In this document: positions 35,213 to 44,509 of the stretch, piece by piece
Layout of the letters: each line of letters starts with the position of its first letter
Numbering within the stretch: position 1 is the stretch's first letter
Assembly (NCBI RefSeq): GCF_019049285.1
Contig: NZ_JAGMUL010000145.1
Location: 30,028-94,027 of the forward strand
DNA length: 64,000 nucleotides
DNA from: Streptomyces sp. AC550_RSS872
GTDB taxonomy: Bacteria > Actinomycetota > Actinomycetes > Streptomycetales > Streptomycetaceae
Direction: 5' to 3'
Translations under genes and position numbers: made by a program
The notes under the pieces: generated by a model
Told to the model about the DNA's origin: nothing
Database searches by the model: none
The model's input: only the letters and a program-made list of their open reading frames with translations

Positions 35213-35404
35213 GGGGGCTAACGGATTCGGCTCCGGTGCCGTCGATCACACTCGGCCGGGGGTCTGGGGGTTGCCCCCAGGCAGGCACAGCACGGGGACT
35301 AACGGATTCGGCCCCGGTGCCGTCGATCACACTCGGCCGGGGGTCTGGGGGTTGCCCCCAGGCAGGCACAGCACGGGGACCAACAGCTTCGGCCCCGGTG
35401 CCGT
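35213..35404. repeat. 81-bp tandem repeat, 2.4 copies
   Basis: Units start at about 35213, 35294 and 35375 with an exact period of 81 bp, and the last is truncated near 35404. Copies 1 and 2 are almost identical. Each full unit includes a perfect hairpin CTGGGGG-ttg-CCCCCAG (35264-35280 in copy 1). It lies between two minus-strand genes and may also act as a transcription attenuator. Confidence 0.85.
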
Positions 35405-35454
35405 ACCTCGCATCGAGGCAGGCGCCGGGGCCGCAGATCGCCGTAGGGCTGTGC

Positions 35455-36723
35455 CTAGGCCTTCCACTTCTCCCAGGACATGTTCCAGCCGTTCAGCCCG
35501 TTTTCCGGAGCGACCGTCGCGTCGTTGGAGTTCTTCACGACCACCACGTCGCCGATCATCGAGTGGTTGAAGAACCACGCGGCCGGGGTGCCCTTGTCCC
35601 ACGCGCCCTTGACGTCGCGCAGGCCGATGCAGCCGTGGCTGGCGTTGTAGTTGCCGAAGGCGCCGCCGCCCCAGTAGTTGCCGTGGATGAAGGTGCCGGA
35701 GTCGGTCAGGCGGGCGGCGTGCGGGACGTCGTCGATGTCGTACTCGCCGTCGTAGCCGACCGTGTCGCCGTTCATGCGGGTCTCGACGAACTTCTCGGTC
35801 AGGACCATCTGGCCGTTCCAGGTGTCGTACCCGGGCTTGCCGGTGGTGACGGGGATGGTCTTGATGACCTTGCCGTCCTGCATGACCTTCATCTTCTTGG
35901 TCTTCACGTCGACCACCGAGACCTGGTTGCGGCCGATGGTGAAGGAGAGCTTCTTGTCCTGCTCGCCGTAGACGCCGGGGCGGCCCTCGACGCCGTCGAG
36001 ATTGAGGTCGACCGTGACCTTGGTGCCGGACTTCCAGTATTTCTCGGGGCGGAAGTCGAGGCGGTCGTTGCCGAACCAGTGGCCCGCGACCTCGACGGCC
36101 GGCTCGGTCTTGATGGTGATGGCCTTCTCGACGTCCTCGGGGTTGGTGATGCCCCGGGTGAAGCGGATCGAGAACGGCATCCCGACGCCGACCTTGGAGC
36201 CGTCCTCGGGGGTGAAGTCGCCGAGGAAGGTGTTCTTCGGGGTGAGCGTGGTGAAGTCGGCCTCCTTGGCGGCCTCCAGGCCGTCGGAGTCCTTGGCGAC
36301 CGCGTGCACCGTGTACTTCGTGGCGGCTGTCAGGTGCGTGGACGGCGTCCAAGTGGCGCCGTCGCCGGATATCTTCCCGGCTATCGCGTTGCCCTTGGCG
36401 TCCTTGACCTCGACGTCCGTCAGCTTGCCCTTGGCCGCGGTCACCTTCAACGCGCCGCTGGTCTCGACGGACTTGGCGCCGTCTCCCGGGGCTATCGTCA
36501 CGACGGCCTGGGACTTCTTGGCCTCCGCCGTACTGGAGTCCTCGCCCTTCCCGTCGCCGGCCCCCGAGTCCGCACCGCCACCCCCACCGCACGCGGTGAC
36601 GGCGAGCAGCAGCACCCCGGCCAGTGCCGCCATCCCCTTGCGGCGACGCCTGCCACCCGCGTGCAGCGCGCCCGCCGCGTTCACCGGGTCAACCGGCGAC
36701 CCCGATATCGGCCGCACGTTCAA
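35455..36723 (-). CDS. L,D-transpeptidase lipoprotein (Ig-like + YkuD), copy 1
   Basis: A 422-residue envelope protein. The lipobox LLLAVTAC (Cys near 45) is followed by a Gly/Ser/Asp linker, two Ig-like domains (about 70-260) and a C-terminal YkuD catalytic domain with HGNYWGGGAFGNYNASHGC; Cys365 is the nucleophile. Such enzymes make 3-3 peptidoglycan cross-links. TTG 36723 is preferred because GGGGAG lies six bases upstream; GTG 36717 is possible and the frame itself reaches 36783. The neighbouring gene is a close paralog, so this is a tandem duplication. Confidence 0.88.
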   Translation of the reverse strand: MNVRPISGSPVDPVNAAGALHAGGRRRRKGMAALAGVLLLAVTACGGGGGADSGAGDGKGEDSSTAEAKKSQAVVTIAPGDGAKSVETSGALKVTAAKGKLTDVEVKDAKGNAIAGKISGDGATWTPSTHLTAATKYTVHAVAKDSDGLEAAKEADFTTLTPKNTFLGDFTPEDGSKVGVGMPFSIRFTRGITNPEDVEKAITIKTEPAVEVAGHWFGNDRLDFRPEKYWKSGTKVTVDLNLDGVEGRPGVYGEQDKKLSFTIGRNQVSVVDVKTKKMKVMQDGKVIKTIPVTTGKPGYDTWNGQMVLTEKFVETRMNGDTVGYDGEYDIDDVPHAARLTDSGTFIHGNYWGGGAFGNYNASHGCIGLRDVKGAWDKGTPAAWFFNHSMIGDVVVVKNSNDATVAPENGLNGWNMSWEKWKA

Positions 36724-36893
36724 GTCGTTCTCCCCTCCCCGGACCTGGTCAGGTCCGCGCCCCCACGCGTTTACCGCGCGCACCGGCGCATATTAACCAC
36801 AAGGTCATGTGCGTCGGCGCCGCGCGATTGTCACCGTTCAGTTCCAACATCGGCCGATAGCCGGTTGGTCGAGTAACTCACCCCCCTGTCCTG

Positions 36894-38135
36894 TTACTTC
36901 ACCGCACTCCCTGCCTTCCACGCCTTCCAGCCCATATTCCATCCTCCGAGGCCATTGTCGGGAGCGACCTTTTTGTCGTTGCTGCGGACGACCTCGACGA
37001 CGTCCCCGATCAGGCTGCGGTCGAAGAACCAGCCCGCGGGAGTCTCGGAGCCGCCGCCCTTGACGTCCCTGAGTCCCACGCAGCCGTGGCTGACATTGCT
37101 CTGGCCGAAGATCGAGGCGTCCGCCCAGTAGTTGCCGTGCAGGAAGGTGCCCGAGTCGGTGAGGCGCATGGCGTGCGGGACGTCCGGGATGTCGTACTCG
37201 CTCTTGCCGTCGGCCTTTCGGAAGCCGACCGTCGCGCCGTTCATCCGGGTCAGTTCGAGCATCTCGGTGACGACCATCTTGCCGTTGTACGTCGTGTTCT
37301 TGGGGGCGCCCGCCGTGATCGGCACGGTGGTGAGCAGCTCGCCGTCGCGCCGGACCTCCATGGTGTGTTCGGCCGCGTCGACGACGGAGACCTGGTGGCG
37401 GCCGACGGTGAAGGAGAACGTCTTGTACTGCTGGCCGTACACCCCGGGCGCACCCTCGACGTCCCGCAGCCGCAGCGCGACGGTGACGCGGGTGCCGGGC
37501 TTCCAGTAGTGCTCGGGGCGGAAGTCGAGGCGGGCCCTGCCGAACCAGTGCGGGCGGATCTCCACGGCGGGCTCGGCCGTGACCTGGACGGCGCGTTCGA
37601 CGGCGGCCCGGTTCTGGATCTCGCGGTTGAACTCCAGGGAGACGATCATTCCGGTGCCGACGGTGGAGCGGTTCTCCGGGGCGACGTATCCGATGAACCG
37701 CTCGTCGGGGACGTACGTGGTGAAGGTCGTGTGCCGTGCGCTGCGGCGTCCGTGGCCGTCGAGGGCCACCGCGTCGATCGTGTACTTGGCGGCCAGCGCG
37801 AGCCCGGGTTCCTCGGGCTGCCAGCGCAGGCCGTCCTTGGAGATGTGCCCGGGGACCGGGGTCTCCTGGGCGTCCTGGGACTTGACCACCTTCACCGACT
37901 CGAGGCGCCCGCTGACCACCCGGACGAGCAGCCGGTCGTCGGGGCGTGCGCCCTTGGAGTCGTCGTCGGGCGTGACCCGGATGACGTCCTCGGGCGCCGG
38001 TCCTTTGCCCAGCATCTGGTCGATACCGCCGCCGTCCGTAGTGCAGCCGGCGGCTCCGGCCAGCAGTCCTGCCCATGTCAGTACGGCGGCCAATGCGGCC
38101 CCCGCGCGCCGCGCGCGCCCTTGTACGTGCCTCAC
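36894..38135 (-). CDS. L,D-transpeptidase lipoprotein (Ig-like + YkuD), copy 2
   Basis: A 413-residue paralog of the downstream gene with the same plan: lipobox LAGAAGC, two Ig-like domains, then YkuD with HGNYWADASIFGQSNVSHGC, nucleophile Cys352. The two share long matching stretches such as RLTDSGTFxHGNYW and GWNMxW. It would also form 3-3 cross-links. GTG 38135 gives the shortest signal peptide; GTG 38141 is equally in frame, and neither has a strong ribosome site. The 305 bp to glgX are divergent promoter space in which I see no clear boxes. Confidence 0.85.
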   Translation of the reverse strand: MRHVQGRARRAGAALAAVLTWAGLLAGAAGCTTDGGGIDQMLGKGPAPEDVIRVTPDDDSKGARPDDRLLVRVVSGRLESVKVVKSQDAQETPVPGHISKDGLRWQPEEPGLALAAKYTIDAVALDGHGRRSARHTTFTTYVPDERFIGYVAPENRSTVGTGMIVSLEFNREIQNRAAVERAVQVTAEPAVEIRPHWFGRARLDFRPEHYWKPGTRVTVALRLRDVEGAPGVYGQQYKTFSFTVGRHQVSVVDAAEHTMEVRRDGELLTTVPITAGAPKNTTYNGKMVVTEMLELTRMNGATVGFRKADGKSEYDIPDVPHAMRLTDSGTFLHGNYWADASIFGQSNVSHGCVGLRDVKGGGSETPAGWFFDRSLIGDVVEVVRSNDKKVAPDNGLGGWNMGWKAWKAGSAVK

Positions 38136-38440
38136 GCACACCCCAACGACCGGGGCGGCCCTGGGGAAACGTGGGGCTGCGCGGGGGTGCCGTAGTAGGC
38201 CGGCGGTTCTCAGCGGGGTCGTCGTGACTGCTCGCGCCCGCGCGGCGGAGCCGCACATCGATGCGGCGCCGCGCTCCTTCGGGGCGCTGCCGGACCGGGG
38301 CGGGGCCGACTTCCCCGGGTCGCTTGGCCATGGGGTGGGCAGAACAGTGGGGAGGATGACGCGATGGGGAGCCGCGGAAACGGGACGCCGGGGCTCTCCT
38401 TCCACATGCGTGTGGTCCCTGAGCCGTGGGAGGCCGACAG

Positions 38441-40687
38441 GTGTCGAGCGCAGCCGAGCAGGAGGCGGTGGCCGGGGCGGTCGCCGCTGAGGAGGGGCGC
38501 CCGGCCGCCGTCGTGAACGGCGCGCGGCGCAAGGCCCCTGCCGTGCCCGTGTGGCCCGGCGCGCCCGTGCCGCTCGGCGCCCGCTTCCGGGTCGGCCCGG
38601 ACGGGGTGGCGGGCACCAACTTCGCGCTGTGGGCGGGGGGCGCGGAAGCCGTCGAGCTGTGTCTGTTCGACGGTGACGGGAAGGAGACACGGGCCGGGCT
38701 GACCGAGCTGACGCACGAGATCTGGCACGGGTTCGTGCCGGGCGTGATGCCGGGTCAGCGCTACGGCTATCGGGTGCACGGCCGCTGGGACCCGTGGACC
38801 GGCGGCCGCTGGAACCCGGCGAAGCTGCTCCTCGACCCGTACGCCCGCGCGGTGGACGGCGACTTCAGCCTGCCGCCCGAGGTGTACGGGCACGTCCGTG
38901 ACTGGCCGCAGCAGCACGTCGCGGACACGGTGCGCGACGAACGGGACTCGGCGCCGTACGTCCCCAAGGGCGTGGTCGTCCACGATGACGACGACTGGGC
39001 GGACGACCGCCGGCCGAAGACGCCGTGGGCCGACTCGGTGATCTACGAGGTGCATGTGCGGGGATTCACGAAACTGCACCCCGGGATCCCGGAGGAGCTG
39101 CGGGGCACGTACGCCGGTCTCGCGCACCCCGCCGCCATCGAGCACCTGGTGAAGCTGGGCGTGACGGCCGTCGAGCTGCTGCCGGTGCACCAGTTCGCGC
39201 ACGAGGACCATCTGCTGCGCAAGGGCCTGCGCAACTACTGGGGCTACAACTCCATCGGCTACTTCGCCCCGCACGCCGCGTACGCCGCCTCCGGTACGAC
39301 GGGTCAGCAGGTCGGCGAGTTCAAGCGGATGGTCCGAGCGCTGCACGCGGCCGGGATCGAGGTCATCCTCGACGTGGTCTACAACCACACCGCGGAGGCG
39401 GGCGAGCTGGGCCCGACGCTGTCGCTGAAGGGCATCGACAACCGGGGGTACTACCGGTTGCAGAGCGATGCGCGGCGGTACGCCGACTACACGGGCTGCG
39501 GGAACACGCTGCACGTGGTCCAGCCGCATGTGCTCAGGCTGATCACCGACTCCCTGCGCTACTGGGTGACCGAGATGGGGGTGGACGGCTTCCGCTTCGA
39601 CCTCGCGGCCGCGCTCGCCCGCTCCATGCACGACGTCGACATGCTGTCGCCGTTCCTGGCGGTCATCGCGCAGGACCCGGTACTGCGGCGGGTGAAGCTG
39701 ATCGCCGAGCCGTGGGACGTGGGGTCGGGCGGCTATCAGGTGGGCGCCTTCCCGCCGCTGTGGACGGAGTGGAACGACCGCTACCGCGATGCCGTACGGG
39801 ACTTCTGGCGGGGTGCGCTGCCGGACGTACGGGATCTGGGGTACCGGCTGTCGGGTTCGAGCGACCTGTACGCGTGGGGCGGGCGGCGGCCGTACGCCTC
39901 GGTCAACTTCGTGACCGCGCACGACGGTTTCACCCTTCGCGACCTGGTGTCCTACGAGCGCAAGCACAACGAGGCGAACGGCGAGGGCAACCGGGACGGG
40001 TCGAACGACAACCGGTCCTGGAACGGCGGGGCCGAGGGCGAGACGGACGACGAGGCCGTACGGGCGCTGCGGCGACGGCAGTTGCGGAACCTGCTGACGA
40101 CCCTGCTGCTGTCGACGGGCGTACCGATGCTGGTCGCGGGCGACGAGCTGGGGCGGACACAGCGGGGCAACAACAACGCGTACTGCCAGGACAACGAGAT
40201 CAGCTGGCTGGACTGGGGGCTGCTGGAGGACCCCGGCTGGAAGGCGCTGTTCGACCTGACGTCCCGGCTGATCGAGCTGCGCCACCGGCATCCGGTGCTC
40301 CGTCGCCGGGCCTTCTTCTCCGGGCGGGCGCACTCGGCCGACGGGCTGCGGGACCTGGCCTGGTTCACGCTGCGCGGCACGGAGATGACGGAACGGGACT
40401 GGTACGCGCCCGCCGCCACGCTGGGCATGTACCTGTCCGGGCGGGACATCCCGGGCCGGGACGAGCGGGGGGCGCCGATCCTCGACGACAGCTTCCTGGC
40501 CCTGTTGCACGCGGGGGACCGTCCGGTGAGCTTCGTGCTGCCGGGGCCGCCGTGGGCCGAGCGGTACGAGGTGGTCGTCGACACCTCGCGGGAGGAGCAA
40601 GGGGAGGCGCCGGGCGTGGCGCATCGGGCGGGGGCGGCGATCACGGTGCCGGGGCGGGCGGTGCTGCTGCTGAGGGTGGACGGCTGA
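38441..40687 (+). CDS. glgX: Glycogen debranching enzyme GlgX
   Basis: A 748-residue GH13 isoamylase-type protein that cleaves alpha-1,6 branches of glycogen, generally after phosphorylase has shortened the outer chains. An N-terminal CBM48-like domain (about 25-130) precedes the barrel. Catalytic residues read as Asp387 (GFRFD), Glu423 (IAEPWD) and Asp495 (TAHDGF); the family block KHNEANGEGNRDG follows. GTG 38441 has GGGAGG eight bases upstream; an in-frame GTG at 38426 lies too close to that site. GlgP and GlgE in this window complete an alpha-glucan module. Confidence 0.93.
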   Translation: MSSAAEQEAVAGAVAAEEGRPAAVVNGARRKAPAVPVWPGAPVPLGARFRVGPDGVAGTNFALWAGGAEAVELCLFDGDGKETRAGLTELTHEIWHGFVPGVMPGQRYGYRVHGRWDPWTGGRWNPAKLLLDPYARAVDGDFSLPPEVYGHVRDWPQQHVADTVRDERDSAPYVPKGVVVHDDDDWADDRRPKTPWADSVIYEVHVRGFTKLHPGIPEELRGTYAGLAHPAAIEHLVKLGVTAVELLPVHQFAHEDHLLRKGLRNYWGYNSIGYFAPHAAYAASGTTGQQVGEFKRMVRALHAAGIEVILDVVYNHTAEAGELGPTLSLKGIDNRGYYRLQSDARRYADYTGCGNTLHVVQPHVLRLITDSLRYWVTEMGVDGFRFDLAAALARSMHDVDMLSPFLAVIAQDPVLRRVKLIAEPWDVGSGGYQVGAFPPLWTEWNDRYRDAVRDFWRGALPDVRDLGYRLSGSSDLYAWGGRRPYASVNFVTAHDGFTLRDLVSYERKHNEANGEGNRDGSNDNRSWNGGAEGETDDEAVRALRRRQLRNLLTTLLLSTGVPMLVAGDELGRTQRGNNNAYCQDNEISWLDWGLLEDPGWKALFDLTSRLIELRHRHPVLRRRAFFSGRAHSADGLRDLAWFTLRGTEMTERDWYAPAATLGMYLSGRDIPGRDERGAPILDDSFLALLHAGDRPVSFVLPGPPWAERYEVVVDTSREEQGEAPGVAHRAGAAITVPGRAVLLLRVDG

Positions 40688-40691
40688 CCCG

Positions 40692-40708
40692 GCGTCCGGG
40701 CCGGACGC
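40692..40708. terminator. Bidirectional terminator candidate, glgX / response regulator
   Basis: GCGTCCGG and CCGGACGC are perfect inverted arms around a single G, placed directly after the glgX stop and directly before the regulator's convergent stop. The effective loop must open the innermost pairs. No U-run follows. Confidence 0.45.
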
Positions 40709-41389
40709 TCAGCCCAGGATCCTCCGCTCGTACGCCGTCGCGACCGCCGCCGCCCGGTCCTTGACGCCCAACTTGGCGTACAGGTGGGTGAGGTGGGTCT
40801 TCACGGTCGCCTCGCTGATGAAGAGCTCGCGGGCGATCTCGCGGTTAGACGTGCCCTTGGCCACCAGGGCCAGGACCTCGCGTTCGCGGGCGGAGAGGGG
40901 CTCGTTGCCGGGGGCCTTCGGGGCGCGGACTGCGGAGACGAGGCGGGAGGCGACGGCCGGGGAGAGGACCGTGCGGCCCTCGGCGGCGGCCCGGACCGCG
41001 GTGAACAGTTCGTCGCGCGGGGCGTCCTTCAGGAGGTAGCCCGTCGCTCCCGCCTCGATGGCGGGGAGGGTGTCGGAGTCGGTGTCGTACGTGGTCAGCA
41101 CGAGGACCTTGGCGCGGGCGCCGGTGCGGGTGAGGTGGGTGATCGCCGCGACGCCGCCGCCGCCCGGCATGCGCAGGTCCATCAGGATCACATCGGGGTC
41201 GAGGGCCGCGGCCAACTCCAGGGCCTCCTCGCCGTTCGCCGCCTCGCCGAGCACCACGAAGCCGGGCGCGGACTCGAACATGCCGCGCAGACCGTCCCGA
41301 ACGACGGGATGGTCGTCGACGATCAGCAGGGAGATGGACGACTCGTCTCTCGTCCCGCCACTCGTCCCGTCACTCATCGCGTCACTCAT
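40709..41389 (-). CDS. NarL/FixJ-family response regulator
   Basis: A 226-residue regulator. The receiver domain has LLIVDDHP, phospho-acceptor Asp71 in ILMDLRMPG, and a conserved Lys in GYLLKDAP. A LuxR-type helix-turn-helix follows (LSAREREVLALVAKGTSNREIARELFISEATVKTHL). The gene overlaps the kinase stop by eight bases, so the pair is a clear two-component system. Start is ATG 41389; ATG at about 41374 is possible. It may control the adjacent ABC transporter (inference from position). Confidence 0.93.
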   Translation of the reverse strand: MSDAMSDGTSGGTRDESSISLLIVDDHPVVRDGLRGMFESAPGFVVLGEAANGEEALELAAALDPDVILMDLRMPGGGGVAAITHLTRTGARAKVLVLTTYDTDSDTLPAIEAGATGYLLKDAPRDELFTAVRAAAEGRTVLSPAVASRLVSAVRAPKAPGNEPLSAREREVLALVAKGTSNREIARELFISEATVKTHLTHLYAKLGVKDRAAAVATAYERRILG

Positions 41390-42641
41390 GGCGAACCAAC
41401 GGTACGCGAGCGGACAGGGCCGTACCGCGTCCTGACTCGGACTCGACGGTGAGGCAGCCGGCGATGCGCTCGGCGCGGGCCCTCATGCCGACCAGGCCGA
41501 AGCCGCCGGCGCGGGTGCGCTCGGGGAGGGTGAGCAGGTCGAAGCCCCGGCCGTCGTCGCGGATGTCGAGGATCACCTCGTCGCCGAGGAAGGAGAGGGT
41601 GACGCCCACGCGGGCCGCCCGGGCGTGGCGGGAGGCGTTGGAGAGGGCCTCCTGGGCGATCCTCAGCAGCGTCGCCGAGACCTCGTCGTGGAGTTGTTCC
41701 GCGGTGCCGGTGACCGTGAACTCGGCGCGTACGCCGGTCCGTTCACCCCATTCCGCGACCGTGCTCTTCAGCGCCTCGGGCAGTCCGTCGTTCTCCAGGG
41801 CCACGGGGGCGAGGTTGTGCACCGAGCGGCGGGCCTCGCCGAGGCTGTGTCGGGCGAGGGCGGCGGCGCGGTCGAGGTGGGTGCGGGCGGTGGGCAGGTC
41901 GGGGGCGTTCGCGACGACCTGGAGCTGGGCGATGATGCCGGTCAGGCCCTGGGCGATGGTGTCGTGGATCTCGGCGGCCAGGCGCCGGCGTTCGTCGGCG
42001 ACGCCCGCTTCCCGGGCCTGGACGAGGAGTTGGGTGTGCAGGGCGGCGTTCTCGTCGAGGGCCCGCTGTAGGGCGGCGTTGGTGCGTTCGAGTTCGGCGA
42101 TGGTGGCGGCCTGGGCGTCGGCCTGCTCCTGTTCCTTCTCGGCGAAACGGGCGAACACGGCGGTCATCCCGAGGTGCGCGCCGAGCACCGCCATGAACAC
42201 CGCCCAGACCGTCCACGACCGCAGGTTCGACATGCCGCCGACGTTCGAACCGGCCATCACGACGGCCGTGGCGAACAGGCCCGGCTTCACCAGCGGAGGG
42301 GGCAGCAGCCGGTCGGCGGTGAAGTAGCCGAGGATGGCGTAGAAGGCGAAGAAGGGGTTGAGCCAGGTGAGGGCGAAGGCGATCGCCCAGCGTGCGAAGA
42401 AGTAGCAGGTGCCCGCCAGGGACGGCCCGCTTGCCGCCCGCTCCCACCAGACTTGCAGGCCCAGCGCGGCCAGGACCAGCAGCGCGACGGTGGTCCAGGC
42501 CGCCCGGTCCATGGGGATCACCTCGCTCGTGGCGGCCGAGATGACAAGCCCTGTCCCCAGCAGTGCGTACGGGCCCCACCTCTCGAACCGGGCCCACCAT
42601 TGCTCGCTCCCCCGCACCGCCGTCATGGGCCCAGTGTGCAT
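41382..42641 (-). CDS. HisKA_3-type sensor histidine kinase
   Basis: A 419-residue membrane kinase. Four or five membrane helices occupy residues 24-165, a coiled coil 165-210, then the HisKA_3 dimerisation box RRRLAAEIHDTIAQGLTGI with phospho-His226, and a GHKL ATPase with the G boxes DIRDDGRGFD and GGFGLVGM. Its extracellular part is minimal, so the signal is likely membrane stress or an intramembrane ligand. ATG 42641 has GGGGAG upstream. It lies 12 bases after the permease stop: ATPase, permease, kinase and regulator form one operon, a layout typical of antibiotic-responsive systems. Confidence 0.92.
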   Translation of the reverse strand: MHTGPMTAVRGSEQWWARFERWGPYALLGTGLVISAATSEVIPMDRAAWTTVALLVLAALGLQVWWERAASGPSLAGTCYFFARWAIAFALTWLNPFFAFYAILGYFTADRLLPPPLVKPGLFATAVVMAGSNVGGMSNLRSWTVWAVFMAVLGAHLGMTAVFARFAEKEQEQADAQAATIAELERTNAALQRALDENAALHTQLLVQAREAGVADERRRLAAEIHDTIAQGLTGIIAQLQVVANAPDLPTARTHLDRAAALARHSLGEARRSVHNLAPVALENDGLPEALKSTVAEWGERTGVRAEFTVTGTAEQLHDEVSATLLRIAQEALSNASRHARAARVGVTLSFLGDEVILDIRDDGRGFDLLTLPERTRAGGFGLVGMRARAERIAGCLTVESESGRGTALSARVPLVRHE

Positions 42642-42652
42642 GGCCCGCTCCC

Positions 42653-43387
42653 CTACTCCCAGCGGAACCAGCGCGTCGCCGCAGCCGACAGCACCACCGC
42701 CCAGCCGACCATGACGCCCAGGTGGGCCCAGCCGGGCCAGTCGCCCGCCGCCGCTTGGTTCAGCGCCTCGGAGGCCGCCCCGAAGGGGGTGAGGCCGACG
42801 ATGTCGGCCAGCACGTCCGGCATGGCCTGCACCGGCAACCACACTCCCGCGCAGAACATCGCCGGGAAGAGCACGACGGACCCGACGGCTCCGGCGATCT
42901 TCGTCGTCGGAGACAGCGCGGAGACCACCGCGCCGAGCGCGAGGGCGACCAGCACGGCCAGGACGAGCGCGAGGACGTATCCGAAGGGCTGGTCCGGCAG
43001 CCGTACGTCGAAGCCGATCCGGCCGACCGCGAGGGCCAGCAGCGCGGACAGCAGGGCGGCGGCGCCGTGGACCAGCATCTGCGCGGACAGCAGTGTGGAC
43101 GGCCGTACCGGGGTGGTGGACATCCGGCGCAGGATGCCGCGCTCGCGGTAGCCGGTGAGGGTCTGGGGCATGGCCTGGAGCCCGCCGACGATCAGGCCGA
43201 GCAGCACGGCCACGGGGACGTAGACGTCGATGGTCCGCAGCCCGCCGAGGCCGGCCTCGGCATCGCGGAAGGCCGGGATGGAGCCGAGGATCACCAGGAG
43301 CAGGTTCGGGAACAGCAGGATCCAGAAGACGGCGCCCGGTTCGCGGCCGAGGAGGCGGATCTCGGTCCTCAGGACGGCGGTGTTCAT
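42653..43387 (-). CDS. ABC-2 type permease (DrrB-like)
   Basis: A 244-residue membrane protein with six predicted helices and the ABC-2 permease layout (RGILRRMSTTPVRPSTLLSAQ cytoplasmic coupling segment, then four helices). It is the membrane half of an exporter whose ATPase is the overlapping upstream gene (ATGA at 43384-43387). Drug or lipid export is the usual role; the substrate is unknown. Confidence 0.9.
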   Translation of the reverse strand: MNTAVLRTEIRLLGREPGAVFWILLFPNLLLVILGSIPAFRDAEAGLGGLRTIDVYVPVAVLLGLIVGGLQAMPQTLTGYRERGILRRMSTTPVRPSTLLSAQMLVHGAAALLSALLALAVGRIGFDVRLPDQPFGYVLALVLAVLVALALGAVVSALSPTTKIAGAVGSVVLFPAMFCAGVWLPVQAMPDVLADIVGLTPFGAASEALNQAAAGDWPGWAHLGVMVGWAVVLSAAATRWFRWE

Positions 43388-44289
43388 GCCGAGGTCTCCT
43401 TTGTCAGGTCGAGGAACGCGTCGTCGAGGGTGGCGTCGCTGACGCGGAGCTGGTGGGCGGTGACATGGCTGCGGGCGAGGAGGGTGATGACGGCGTTGAC
43501 CGTCTCGTCGGTGCCGGACAGGGTGATACGGCCGTCCTTGTGCTCCACGGAGGCGAGCGCGGGCAGCCCGTTCAGATCACGGTCGTTCAGCGGAGCGGAC
43601 GGGGTGAAGCTGATGACGGTGCCGCCCGCCGAGCGGCGGATCAGCCCGGCCGGGGTGTCCAGGGCGGCCACCCGCCCCTTGTCGATCACCGCGATGCGGT
43701 CGCACAGGCGCTGTGCCTCCTCCATGAAGTGCGTGACGAGCAGGACGGTGACACCGTTCGCCCGGACGTCCTCGACGAGCTCCCAGGTGTCGCGGCGGGC
43801 GCGCGGGTCGAGGCCGGTGGTCAGCTCGTCCAGGATCACGATCCTGGGGTTGCCGATCAGGGCGAGCGCGATGAACAGGCGCTGCTTCTGGCCGCCGGAC
43901 AGCTTGCCGAACCGGGTGGTCAGCTTGGCGGTCAGGCCGAGGCGCTCGGCGAGGGGCCGCCAGTCGGCGGGCTTCTCGTAGAAGGCGGCGTACAGCTCCA
44001 GGGCCTCGCGGACGGTGAGCTTGTCCTGGAGCTCGCTCTCCTGGAGCTGGGCGCCAAGGACGCGGGCCGCGCGCGCGTGGTCGGCGACGGGGTCGAGGCC
44101 GGTGACACGGACACGGCCCGCGTCGGGGACACGCAGGCCCTCGACGCACTCGACGGTGGTGGTCTTTCCGGCGCCGTTCGGGCCGAGGATGCCGAAGATC
44201 TCGCCCTCGTCGACGGTGAAGGAGACGCCGTTCACGACGGTCCGGCCGCCGTACGACTTGCTCAGGTTGGTGACTTCTATGACGGACAT
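43384..44289 (-). CDS. ABC transporter ATPase (DrrA-like)
   Basis: A 301-residue nucleotide-binding subunit: Walker A GPNGAGKTT, Q loop AQLQESELQ, signature LSGGQKQRLFIALAL, Walker B IVILDELTTGLD and an H loop LLVTHFMEEA. The C-terminal 80 residues are the DrrA-type regulatory extension. It would power the ABC-2 permease. It is first in a four-gene operon with the kinase and regulator. Its start is 220 bp from the divergent ABC exporter cluster, so the two units may share regulation. Confidence 0.93.
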   Translation of the reverse strand: MSVIEVTNLSKSYGGRTVVNGVSFTVDEGEIFGILGPNGAGKTTTVECVEGLRVPDAGRVRVTGLDPVADHARAARVLGAQLQESELQDKLTVREALELYAAFYEKPADWRPLAERLGLTAKLTTRFGKLSGGQKQRLFIALALIGNPRIVILDELTTGLDPRARRDTWELVEDVRANGVTVLLVTHFMEEAQRLCDRIAVIDKGRVAALDTPAGLIRRSAGGTVISFTPSAPLNDRDLNGLPALASVEHKDGRITLSGTDETVNAVITLLARSHVTAHQLRVSDATLDDAFLDLTKETSA

Positions 44290-44495
44290 GGCATCAGGGT
44301 CGCGGCGAGGCCGGGGCCGTCACATCGGCCGTCGCGCTCGAAGCCGCATCGACCGATCGGATGATGGCGCCCTACGACCGGATGGACGACGACCGCGCCC
44401 TCGCCGTTGTACGACCCCTCGAACACGCCGGTCGTAGGACCAGCGACCGAATCCGGACCGGCCAAAACTCGGTGGGCAGTGTCAGTGGCGATCCG

Positions 44496-44501
44496 TAGGC
44501 T
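44496..44501 (+). promoter_or_regulatory. Candidate -10 box for a leaderless transcript
   Basis: TAGGCT fits the Streptomyces TANNNT -10 box. A start site about 7-9 bases downstream would coincide with the ATG at 44510, giving a leaderless mRNA; no ribosome site is visible before that ATG. The -35 region (TGGGCA near 44473) is poor. Confidence 0.3.
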
Positions 44502-44509
44502 CGCTACTG

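Noticed and set aside
35213..35404. A CRISPR array
   Set aside because: The units are contiguous, 81 bp long and without unique spacers.
38210..40624. A long minus-strand frame opposite glgX
   Set aside because: Antisense shadow of glgX, with no motif.
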